The position numbers and the translations under genes were made by a program. Shown one piece after another: positions 1-5,361 of a DNA stretch of 5,440 bases (positions within the stretch are counted from its first letter, which is position 1; the number at the start of each line of letters is the position of its first letter). The DNA lies in assembly GCA_900754115.1 (NCBI GenBank), contig CAAEBM010000042.1, positions 1-5,440 of the forward strand, given 5' to 3'. A model generated the notes under the pieces. It was not told the DNA's origin and did not search any database. It worked only from the letters and a program-made list of their open reading frames with translations. Source of the DNA: Bacilli bacterium. GTDB lineage: Bacteria; Bacillota_I; Bacilli_A; RFN20; CAG-631.

Positions 1-2247
1 AGGCGATAAATTAGCCCAATTTTTAAACTCACCATTATCAAAGTTTAAAAATAGTTCTTTATCCAATATTGGCGTTTTAAAGTGAAAATCTTTATATCTA
101 CGATCAAATTTTTTGTAGATTTTTTCTATAAACCTCTTCCCGAAATATTCATATTGGAAACAATCAATAAATATTTTAGCACTATATTCGACCTTATAAT
201 TAGAAAAAAGTTCATCAAATGCCTGCTGAGAAAGGGCAAACAAATCTAAAGACAAAATGGTTTTGATTTCATATACTTGCTTCCCAACATTTATCCTGTA
301 TATTTCCTCATCTGAAATTGAACTCTTTCCTTGTTCTAATATAGCAATACTTTTTTGTTTTGATTTTCTTAAATTTGACAACGTCTTGTTAATAAAATCA
401 CTTAAATCATTAATGTTTCCTGTTAAAGTATTTTCTATATTAGTTGAATTTTGTCGAATTGTAGATAAAATAGAATTTACAACATTTAAAATACGCTTAT
501 AATTCTTTAACCTATCAGCATAAAAATCAGAAACATATTTAAGTTTATCATTTATTAATCCTTCTAACAAACGTTTTTCATCTTCAAATGAGACTCTAAT
601 TTCGGGAAACGCTTTCTGTTTTTCAATCTTTTTTATTATCTTTATTGTCGATTCTGTATTACCACGTATTGTTTCTATATTATTTAAAACATCACTAAGC
701 TGTGTGTTTTCTGTTTTTACAATTTGCTCAGCATTACTAAAAATGTCAGATAAACGGATGTTTTCTGATTGCTCATTATAGTATTCATTATATAATTTTA
801 TAAAGGATAAATTTAACTCGTTCTTTCGTGCATCATTGATTTCTATATAACAATCAATCAATTCGTTTATTTGATTAATAAAAGAGTTAATACTCAAATT
901 TTTAACAGGAGTTGCATCCAATTTCTTTACTTCTTCCAAATAAGAACTCATTTTAAATGGAGCATCTGCCAATAATCCATAAATGCTATTTTCATTTTGA
1001 TTAGTTGAAACATTTGCCCCTCTTTGAGTTAATATATCATAATCTGAAATAGCTAAATTGCTTTTCTTGCTTCCATCAGAAAAACAAATTTCATCAATTT
1101 TAATATCAGAGGTAATTGATGAGTTATTGTATTTTTCTGTTTTTCCAGTTAATAAACTCAATAGATAGCTTTTTCCCGTTCCTCTTGCACCTATAATAGA
1201 ATTTAAACCATCTCCGAGTGACAAACGTGTTTTCTTCCCTGCTTGCTCCAAAACGATATAATCTATACAGGCTATAGATTGTTTTGAATATTTTTTCTTC
1301 CTTTCTTGAGAAAAAATTCTACTATATTGATCTAAAAGGCTAATTCGAAGCCCTTCAAAGGTCGGCTTTGCTTTTATGAAAAAGAGTTTTTCTTTGTAAT
1401 TTCTATATGATTCAATATTTTCATTTTCCCTACAATGAAAATCAGAACCATAGATTAAAGCTACATCGCCATTCGAAATAGAGTTTTTAAGTTCGATCAT
1501 CTTGGCAAGATGATCAATTCTTCTTTGCAAATTTTCTTGAAATTGTTTCTTTTTTGTTTCTGTTTGGCTCCGTTCAAGTTGCTCATACTCATTTTGAAGA
1601 TGTGCAATACAATTCTCCGTTTGCTGAATTGCATTCGTTATAAAATCATCTTGATTTTTACTTTCAAATCCGTTGATAATATTTGAATTGAGATATTCCT
1701 CTACAATATTAAGTTGCAATGGATCTTTTTTTAACTGTGCATACCAACCTTTCGTTTTATTTAAATGAGGAATAGCTATGTATGGAACATTAAGTTCATG
1801 TAATATTTTTATAAAATCTTTAATTTCGTGAGATGCTGATTGAGCAACCTCGGCTTGTTTCAAAATGTTTTTTTCATCATCAGAAGCATCATATCCAAAA
1901 TACTCATTAATTTTATCGTCTAAAGTTTGTCCATTATAATCATCGTACTCTGGAACGCCTTCGCAAACACTTGTATTATCAAATATAAAAATCCAATGAA
2001 TATTATCTGCTGCATTTATTTCTATGCCCGGCAATAAAGTTATCCCCGCCGCACTAAATTTTTGAGCCATACTCAAATAGTGTTTAAAATTAAAGCGATT
2101 ATGATCTGTTTTACAAAGCAGCCTAACACTATAGTTTTCGTCCTCATCTTTCAGGACACTTATCAATTTATCCACATTAAACGTTTCATTTCGAAAAGCA
2201 TCAAATGAGTCGTCCGTATGAAAGTGTATATCGACTAAATTATACAT
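1..2247 (-). CDS. PHP phosphoesterase-ABC ATPase, TrlF-like (partial, C-terminus beyond window)
   Basis: Open from ATG at 2247 to base 1 with no stop: 749 residues visible. Residues 1-271 carry PHP-domain metal motifs: HFH at 8-10, TDH at 47-49, PGIEIN at 73-78, IPH at 159-161 and GSDFH at 267-271. A lysine/glutamate-rich helical stretch (about 205-262) lies between the last two motifs, probably an insertion. Residues 291-301 (IKAKPTFEGLR) match a linker I associate with TrlF-family PHP-ATPases. A Walker A motif, GARGTGKS, is at 353-360. Residues about 465-690 are mostly helical and coiled-coil-like, as in SMC/Rad50-type ATPases. The last visible residues, NLSP (746-749), look like the start of an LSPGQ-type ABC signature, so Walker B and the C-terminus lie outside. 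A weak G-rich ribosome site (GGGGG, 2255-2259) sits seven bases before ATG. Inferred role: nucleotide-driven phosphodiesterase or nuclease, possibly in defence. The precise function is unknown to me. Confidence 0.85.
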   Translation of the reverse strand, partial: MYNLVDIHFHTDDSFDAFRNETFNVDKLISVLKDEDENYSVRLLCKTDHNRFNFKHYLSMAQKFSAAGITLLPGIEINAADNIHWIFIFDNTSVCEGVPEYDDYNGQTLDDKINEYFGYDASDDEKNILKQAEVAQSASHEIKDFIKILHELNVPYIAIPHLNKTKGWYAQLKKDPLQLNIVEEYLNSNIINGFESKNQDDFITNAIQQTENCIAHLQNEYEQLERSQTETKKKQFQENLQRRIDHLAKMIELKNSISNGDVALIYGSDFHCRENENIESYRNYKEKLFFIKAKPTFEGLRISLLDQYSRIFSQERKKKYSKQSIACIDYIVLEQAGKKTRLSLGDGLNSIIGARGTGKSYLLSLLTGKTEKYNNSSITSDIKIDEICFSDGSKKSNLAISDYDILTQRGANVSTNQNENSIYGLLADAPFKMSSYLEEVKKLDATPVKNLSINSFINQINELIDCYIEINDARKNELNLSFIKLYNEYYNEQSENIRLSDIFSNAEQIVKTENTQLSDVLNNIETIRGNTESTIKIIKKIEKQKAFPEIRVSFEDEKRLLEGLINDKLKYVSDFYADRLKNYKRILNVVNSILSTIRQNSTNIENTLTGNINDLSDFINKTLSNLRKSKQKSIAILEQGKSSISDEEIYRINVGKQVYEIKTILSLDLFALSQQAFDELFSNYKVEYSAKIFIDCFQYEYFGKRFIEKIYKKFDRRYKDFHFKTPILDKELFLNFDNGEFKNWANLSP

Positions 2248-2291
2248 TTGTATTCCCCCAATATACTTTAGCTTCCTTGTGCCTTGTCTCT

Positions 2292-2320
2292 ATTATACTC
2301 CATTTTGCTCATTTTTTCAA
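2292..2320 (-). promoter_or_regulatory. Promoter of the PHP-ATPase gene
   Basis: On the minus strand, TTGAAA (2315-2320) and a perfect TATAAT (2292-2297) are separated by exactly 17 bases. Transcription would start near 2285, giving a leader of about 38 nt before the ATG at 2247. The gene is therefore expressed independently of the nuclease cassette upstream, whose terminator lies just behind this promoter. Confidence 0.8.
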
Positions 2321-2346
2321 GCTCTTTTTATGATTTTTAAGCATAT

Positions 2347-2393
2347 AAAAAGACCTTGAAATAGAACCAAGATTCACATTTAAAGGTCTTTTT
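2347..2393 (-). terminator. Intrinsic terminator after the nuclease gene
   Basis: An 11-bp inverted repeat pairs AAAAAGACCTT (2347-2357) with AAGGTCTTTTT (2383-2393). Shorter complementary blocks in the 25-base interior allow a long imperfect hairpin. It starts 11 bases past the nuclease stop codon (2405-2407), and on the minus strand the stem runs into U-rich sequence. The plus strand also has a T-rich flank (2389-2398), so it may act in both directions. Confidence 0.7.
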
Positions 2394-2404
2394 CTTTTCA
2401 ATTA

Positions 2405-3020
2405 TCAATTAAGCAAATCTTTCAAATACTCTATTCCTTCTTCAAATAAAAGCGTTGACTTATCTATGTTTTTAGCCTGATACGTTTTTGTTGAATATTT
2501 CTCTTCGTCAAACCCCCTTTGAAAAACCGCTAATATTCTCATCGGCTTCTGCACCAAATCTCTTATATCGGTATTCAATAAAGTATTCGGATAATATACT
2601 CCGTTGGCATCTTTTACAAAACCGATACAGGCTTGCGTTCCGCCAACAAGTTTTTGAGTATATAACTTCAGAGTATTTCCACTAAAATCCCCTATCATTT
2701 TTGCCGAAAGATTCGGCGAGATAACGGACGCAATCACTTTTAGTTTTAATTCGGTAGTTCCGTCGGACGAAAAAGAAAAATCCTTTTCGCTCAGTTTTCT
2801 CGCTACGCATCTGTTATAAAACTCTGCCGGAGTTATATTTTTATCTGTAAGTTTTAAGCCTGTTAAATGAAGAAAATTCGTTGCCATAAACGAAACTTCC
2901 AAACTGTCTATTTGTTTTTTGTCCTTAAAAAACAATACAAGCGTCTTTTTTTCCCACTAAATACTGTTCGTATTTATGCGCCGCTTCATGGACTATTTTT
3001 ATCGCTTCGTTCTTTCTCAT
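2405..3020 (-). pseudogene. PBECR4-like nuclease, putative toxin, frameshifted
   Basis: Two overlapping frames make one gene. ATG at 3020 opens a 31-residue frame (MRKNEAIKIVHEAAHKYEQY and on to CIVF) ending at TAA 2925-2927. The next frame continues without loss of sense (KDKKQIDSLEVSF) to the stop at 2405-2407. Removing one T from the T6 run at 2927-2932 joins them into a 204-residue protein. Recognisable blocks in the second part are NFLHLTG, AEFYNRC, KLSEKDF, MIGDFSGN, ACIGFV and YYPNTLLNTDIR. From memory these resemble PBECR4, a Barnase-EndoU-ColicinE5/D-RelE-fold nuclease family known from phage and conjugative-element polyvalent proteins. No signal peptide or membrane segment is seen. 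A weak GGAAGA (3031-3036) precedes ATG by 10 bases. If unshifted, translation could only restart at TTG 2935 or internal ATGs, losing the N-terminal helix. The repeat RNA and terminator directly upstream suggest an RNA-neutralised toxin; that role is inference. Confidence 0.65.
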
Positions 3021-3048
3021 CAAAATCTTTTCTTCCGTTTTAATAGAA

Positions 3049-3089
3049 AAAGAGAGACTGTAATGCCGCGACATTACGCGTCTCTCTTT
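3049..3089 (-). terminator. Intrinsic terminator between the RNA repeats and the nuclease gene
   Basis: A strong hairpin has outer arms AAAGAGAGAC (3049-3058) and GTCTCTCTTT (3080-3089). The inner arms are GTAATG (3060-3065) and CATTAC (3072-3077), around a six-base loop. On the minus strand the stem ends in TTTTT (3047-3051), giving a textbook Rho-independent terminator. It would stop most transcripts after the repeats and let a minority read through into the nuclease gene, whose ATG is 29 bases further on. In known type III toxin-antitoxin loci the terminator has the same position and sets the RNA-to-toxin ratio. Confidence 0.8.
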
Positions 3090-3090
3090 C

Positions 3091-3196
3091 GATGACTGGT
3101 TTTTCTGTTGCTCACCAACTGACAGACTCTTACGTTCTGCATTGATATCAAGTTTTTCTGTTGCTTGCCAACTGACAGACCCTTACGTTCTGCATT
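3091..3196 (-). repeat. Two head-to-tail 53-bp direct repeats
   Basis: The copies at 3091-3143 and 3144-3196 are exactly adjacent and match at 46 of 53 positions. A 45-bp core (3099-3143 and 3152-3196) differs at three positions only. On the minus strand two of these fall in the predicted loop (GCAAG versus GUGAG) and one in an unpaired linker, while stem bases are unchanged. The other four differences are in the short stretch joining the cores. No third copy is visible on either side. Two copies with cores of about 45 nt is close to what is described for CptIN-type antitoxins. Confidence 0.9.
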
Positions 3197-3239
3197 AATT
3201 TTGAGTTAAAGTGCCAGCCCACTACAATTTCTATTTGCA

Positions 3240-3273
3240 CTTATAGTTTACACTATAAGAAAAGAATTGTCAA
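3240..3273 (-). promoter_or_regulatory. Promoter of the repeat RNA with overlapping operator palindrome
   Basis: On the minus strand, TTGACA (3268-3273) is a perfect -35 and TAAACT (3245-3250) is a 4-of-6 -10 element, with a 17-base spacer. The -10 lies inside a perfect inverted repeat, CTTATAGT (3240-3247) and ACTATAAG (3252-3259), with four bases between the arms. A dimeric repressor bound there would block the polymerase. No repressor gene is in the window, so the regulator must be encoded elsewhere, perhaps on the mobile element that brought the cassette. Confidence 0.7.
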
Positions 3274-3300
3274 GCGTTTTTGAGAATTTTCTCATTAGTA

Positions 3301-3330
3301 TTATACCGCTTCTACTCTATTTATATGCAT
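3301..3330 (-). other. Nine-codon ORF, possible remnant start of a second recombinase
   Basis: ATG at 3330 gives MHINRVEAV and then TAA (3301-3303). A purine-rich site (AAGGGAAGA) lies immediately upstream, behind a perfect-consensus promoter. Clostridial serine recombinases often start with a short lead-in of this type before the catalytic YARVS motif, so this may be the first codons of a deleted recombinase. It could equally be a chance ORF or a leader peptide. There is too little sequence to decide. Confidence 0.25.
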
Positions 3331-3350
3331 TCTTCCCTTTTTCTGCTATT

Positions 3351-3379
3351 ATTATAACACAAAAATCCTGTTTTGTCAA
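3351..3379 (-). promoter_or_regulatory. Perfect-consensus promoter without an intact gene
   Basis: On the minus strand, TTGACA (3374-3379) and TATAAT (3351-3356) match the consensus exactly, with a 17-base spacer. It starts 40 bases past the recombinase stop codon and points into a nine-codon ORF and then the repeat-RNA cassette. Its original target gene seems to be missing. It may now add transcription to the repeat RNA. Confidence 0.75.
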
Positions 3380-3418
3380 TACCCGACTGCCAACTTTTTT
3401 GCGTCATCAGCATTTCGT

Positions 3419-3811
3419 TTACAGATTTTCTTCCACCGTTAAGCCGCCTTTGAATATTATTTTTATCTTCTCTTTCGACTCAACGATTACCACTTCTATT
3501 ATCTGCCTTATAAGTTCGTCGTTATAGACTATCTGATGATTTTTCAGCCCGTCCATTATGGCGTATACGTCTTGCAACCTTGATTGTACTGCCTCTTTCC
3601 TCGCTTTATTGCCGTATAATTCTTCGAGTTTATTTTGTAATTCATTCTTTTCGCTCATCAACGATTGCGCTTTTTCTTCGTCGAAATCGTCTATGGTATC
3701 GGCTGAAACGCTGCTTATCATCGCTTTTATCTCGGCGGCAAGTTCGGATATACGAATTTGTAACGACATCTCTTCTTCGTTGTCAGTCGTTATGTTTTCC
3801 GTAAATAGCAT
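3419..3811 (-). pseudogene. Large serine recombinase, C-terminal fragment
   Basis: The fragment has 130 residues. Residues about 10-75 form a charged heptad-like coiled coil (ISELAAEIKAM, then EEKAQSLMSEKNELQNKLEELYG). Residues about 95-130 (YNDELIRQIIEVVIVES, then IKIIFKGGLTVEENL) match the typical C-terminal beta-strand ending of large serine recombinases from Firmicute transposons and integrative elements. The N-terminal catalytic serine domain, the recombinase domain and the zinc ribbon are absent. Upstream of the apparent start the frame meets a TGA within about 30 bases, and the sequence becomes the flank of the insertion sequence, so the IS most likely cut the gene. No ribosome binding site is apparent. 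The fragment is presumably non-functional and marks a former mobile-element end. Confidence 0.75.
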
Positions 3812-3848
3812 ATTTTTATATAAAAAACAATCTTTTCAGTATTTTCGC

Positions 3849-3878
3849 TTGTCAAAAACAAAAAAAATTTGATATAAT
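3849..3878 (+). promoter_or_regulatory. Transposase promoter
   Basis: TTGTCA (3849-3854) and TATAAT (3873-3878) are separated by 18 bases, 34 bases before the transposase ATG. An A-rich spacer and a strong ribosome site (AAGGAGG, 3899-3905, six bases before ATG) suggest efficient expression. Confidence 0.65.
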
Positions 3879-3911
3879 CGTGCTTACTATATTTTCACAA
3901 GGAGGTAGTTT

Positions 3912-5060
3912 ATGAAGAAAAACTACACAGAAAAACAAAAACTTAATATTCTCAACCGCTGCCGAAATGGCGAACGCATTCTTTTGATTGCCAAAGAAAC
4001 AAACATTTCTCGAAGCACAATTTATCGTTGGCTAGCAAATTCTCTTAAGAAAAAGAGAAAAGATAAAAGCCCATTAGTAATCACCAAAAGAGAACTCAAC
4101 CAATTACAACATCGAATTCAACATTTAGAGAAAATGTTTGAAGTTATCGACAAGACTGGTTGCCATCCAAATTTCCCTCTCAAAGATAGGTTAAATGCGT
4201 TAGAAAAACTATATGGCCAATACAACACTTATGTCTTATGCGACGCACTAAAAGTTTCTCGTGGAGCATTATATAATCATCTCTTCCATAATAAGCGTGA
4301 AGCAGCTTGGTACTTTCAACATCGAGATATGCTTAAAGTGGAAATTCAACGAGTTTATCACGAAACCGGACAAATATATGGTTCTGATAAAATTACCGCT
4401 ATCTTAAAGCAACAAGGAATCAAAACTTCAGAAGATACCGTTCGTCTATTAATGCAAGAATTGCAACTAAAAAGTATTCGACAACAAGCCAAGGAATTAT
4501 ATCAGCAGGAAAAGAAGACTTTTTTCAAAGATAAATTGCAACAACACTTTTATGCAAGCAAACCAAATCAAATATGGGTTAGTGACGTTACATATTTCAA
4601 AACAAGAAATAGCGCTTTCCATATTTGCGTTGTAATGGACTTATATTCAAGAAAAATCGTTGCTTATAAAATAGGAAATCGAAATAATACTTGGCTTGTT
4701 AAAGCAACTTTTAAACTGGCTTATGAATCACGAAACCCTGAAGACGGCTTACTATTCCATACTGATCGTGGAGGAAATTATCGCTCAAATACTTTTATTA
4801 ACTACCTAAAATCATTAAATATAGAACAATCTTTTTCAAGAGCACACGTACCCTACGACAATTCGGTCGTAGAGTCTTTTTTTTCGAATTTTAAAAGAGA
4901 AGAGTTATATCGAAGAAAATATCGCTCTGATGCGGAATTTAAAAGAGCAGTAAATGAGTACATCAATTTCTATAATACAGAACGTCCACATAGAAATAAT
5001 GATTATAAAACGCCCTTGCAAAAAGAATTAGACTACATTAACAACCCAAAAAAATCTTAA
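3912..5060 (+). CDS. IS3-family transposase, single ORF with complete DDE domain
   Basis: This 382-residue protein cuts and joins the ends of its insertion sequence. Residues 1-45 form a helix-turn-helix (IAKETNISRSTIYRWL at 26-41). A linker helix follows (59-80), then a second HTH-like segment (about 90-125). Residues about 135-190 match the HTH_21-like N-terminus of IS3 OrfB (IYGSDKITAILKQQGI). The integrase core starts near 215, with catalytic D225 (WVSDVTYF), D285 (FHTDRGGNY) and E321 (NSVVESFFSNFKRE). The 35 residues between the second D and E are the IS3 D35E spacing. The tail has the usual YINFYNTERPH motif. Most IS3 elements make OrfAB by -1 frameshifting, but here both parts are one continuous frame, so no recoding is needed. 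All key residues are present and the gene appears intact. It converges with the rRNA operon end. Confidence 0.93.
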   Translation: MKKNYTEKQKLNILNRCRNGERILLIAKETNISRSTIYRWLANSLKKKRKDKSPLVITKRELNQLQHRIQHLEKMFEVIDKTGCHPNFPLKDRLNALEKLYGQYNTYVLCDALKVSRGALYNHLFHNKREAAWYFQHRDMLKVEIQRVYHETGQIYGSDKITAILKQQGIKTSEDTVRLLMQELQLKSIRQQAKELYQQEKKTFFKDKLQQHFYASKPNQIWVSDVTYFKTRNSAFHICVVMDLYSRKIVAYKIGNRNNTWLVKATFKLAYESRNPEDGLLFHTDRGGNYRSNTFINYLKSLNIEQSFSRAHVPYDNSVVESFFSNFKREELYRRKYRSDAEFKRAVNEYINFYNTERPHRNNDYKTPLQKELDYINNPKKS

Positions 5061-5061
5061 T

Positions 5062-5090
5062 AAAAAACAGTTCGGATTGTTCGTTTTTTT
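5062..5090 (+). terminator. Possible weak terminator of the transposase gene
   Basis: Directly after the stop codon, AAAAAACA (5062-5069) can pair with TGTT..TTTT (5079-5087) across a two-base bulge, and a seven-T run follows. The stem is almost all A-T, so it is only a candidate. Confidence 0.35.
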
Positions 5091-5121
5091 CTTTTTAAAT
5101 TTTCAGTTTTAGGGTTTCAAG

Positions 5122-5157
5122 AAAAAAGTGTTTTATTGATTTTAATCAACAAAACAC
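5122..5157 (-). terminator. Intrinsic terminator of the rRNA/tRNA operon
   Basis: GTGTTTT (5128-5134) pairs with AAAACAC (5151-5157). After one mismatch, TTGAT (5136-5140) pairs with ATCAA (5145-5149) around a four-base loop. On the minus strand the stem is followed by six T (5122-5127). It faces transcripts coming from 5S and tRNA-Asn and also shields the operon end from the transposase unit. Confidence 0.8.
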
Positions 5158-5174
5158 GCTAAATCCCTTATAAA

Positions 5175-5237
5175 ACTTAATAAAAATACAAACAACCCAT
5201 TGGTGTCCCAAACCTTATAGTTCGGATTCCAATGGGT
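5175..5237 (-). terminator. Hairpin with T-rich tail downstream of tRNA-Asn
   Basis: A perfect 9-bp arm pair, ACCCATTGG (5195-5203) and CCAATGGGT (5229-5237), encloses further pairing (TCC/GGA, AAC/GTT blocks). On the minus strand it is followed by a T-rich stretch (5194 down to 5175). It starts nine bases past the tRNA CCA end, so it may be a first terminator or a 3'-processing stem, backed up by the stronger terminator at 5122-5157. Confidence 0.55.
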
Positions 5238-5245
5238 CATTCAGA

Positions 5246-5321
5246 TGGCTGCTCCTGTCAGGCTCGAACTGACGACACTCGGATTAACAGTCCGATGCTC
5301 TACCGACTGAGCTAAGGAGCA
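5246..5321 (-). tRNA. tRNA-Asn (GUU)
   Basis: A 76-nt cloverleaf reads cleanly on the minus strand. Acceptor arms TGCTCCT and AGGAGCA, D stem GCTC/GAGC, anticodon stem TCGGA/TCCGA with loop CTGTTAA (anticodon GTT), and T stem GTCAG/CTGAC with loop TTCGAGC are all perfectly paired. Discriminator G and an encoded CCA (5246-5248) follow. U at position 1 and G at the discriminator fit bacterial tRNA-Asn. It lies about 40 bases after 5S rRNA in the same operon. Genes downstream of tRNA ends are common integration sites, which fits the mobile debris in the window. Confidence 0.97.
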
Positions 5322-5326
5322 ATGTA

Positions 5327-5354
5327 TCGATTGTCATTAAAAAACAACAATCGA
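5327..5354 (-). other. Spacer hairpin between 5S rRNA and tRNA-Asn
   Basis: An 8-bp perfect inverted repeat, TCGATTGT (5327-5334) and ACAATCGA (5347-5354), has a 12-base A-rich loop. It fills the spacer between the two RNAs and is probably an rRNA-tRNA processing signal. That role is inferred from position only. Confidence 0.45.
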
Positions 5355-5361
5355 AAGAATG

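Larger units (their letters stand above)
3049..3238 (-). ncRNA. Putative repeat-containing antitoxin RNA (type III TA-like)
   Basis: A transcript of about 190 nt is bounded by a promoter (3245-3273) and a terminator hairpin (3049-3089), and I see no convincing coding sequence in it. It consists of a leader of about 40 nt, then two tandem 53-nt units (3196-3144, then 3143-3091), then the terminator. Each unit can fold a small stem-loop: GUUG/CAAC around a five-base loop, extended by UCU/AGA across a four-base bulge. A competing CAGA/UCUG pairing near the 5' end of the unit could support a pseudoknot. Established for ToxIN, CptIN and TenpIN: tandem RNA repeats, cleaved by the toxin, fold and inhibit it. 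Application here is inference from architecture. The alternative is a leader or attenuator RNA. Confidence 0.55.
3830..5090 (+). mobile_element. IS3-family insertion sequence (ends approximate)
   Basis: The element consists of promoter, strong ribosome site, intact transposase and A/T-rich flanks. The left end must lie between the recombinase fragment (ending at 3811) and the promoter at 3849. The right end lies after 5060 and probably before the rRNA-operon terminator near 5122. I could not find convincing terminal inverted repeats or a target-site duplication by eye, so the limits given are estimates. Confidence 0.55.

Noticed and set aside
257..502. Plus-strand reading frame of 81 codons
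   Set aside because: It lies wholly inside the minus-strand PHP-ATPase gene, has no ribosome site, and its low-complexity Phe/Ile/Leu-rich product is typical of an antisense shadow.
2488..2685. Plus-strand frame opposite the nuclease gene
   Set aside because: It is antisense to the conserved PBECR4-like blocks, with no start signals and no recognisable motif.
3091..3196. CRISPR array
   Set aside because: There are only two adjacent 53-bp units with no unique spacers between them and no cas genes. The layout fits a tandem RNA repeat instead.
3099..3196. Similarity of the repeat to the T-arm of tRNA-Asn (shared GTCAGTT and a nearby GAGC on the minus strand)
   Set aside because: It would be attractive as tRNA mimicry by an antitoxin, but a 7-base match is expected by chance at this length and the predicted pairing in the repeat is different.
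3267..3872. Three overlapping plus-strand frames (3267-3527, 3558-3872, 3580-3804)
   Set aside because: They are antisense to the recombinase fragment and its flank, without ribosome sites. Their Ser/Leu/Phe-rich translations are shadows.
3833..5110. Direct match TTTTCAGT on both sides of the IS (near 3833 and 5100) as target duplication or end repeat
   Set aside because: It is too long for an IS3 target duplication, it is in direct and not inverted orientation, and it lies in very AT-rich sequence where chance matches are common.
5246..5321. Duplicated tRNA-Asn 3' end as an attachment site
   Set aside because: No second copy of the tRNA 3' sequence was found in the window, so no att pair can be claimed.
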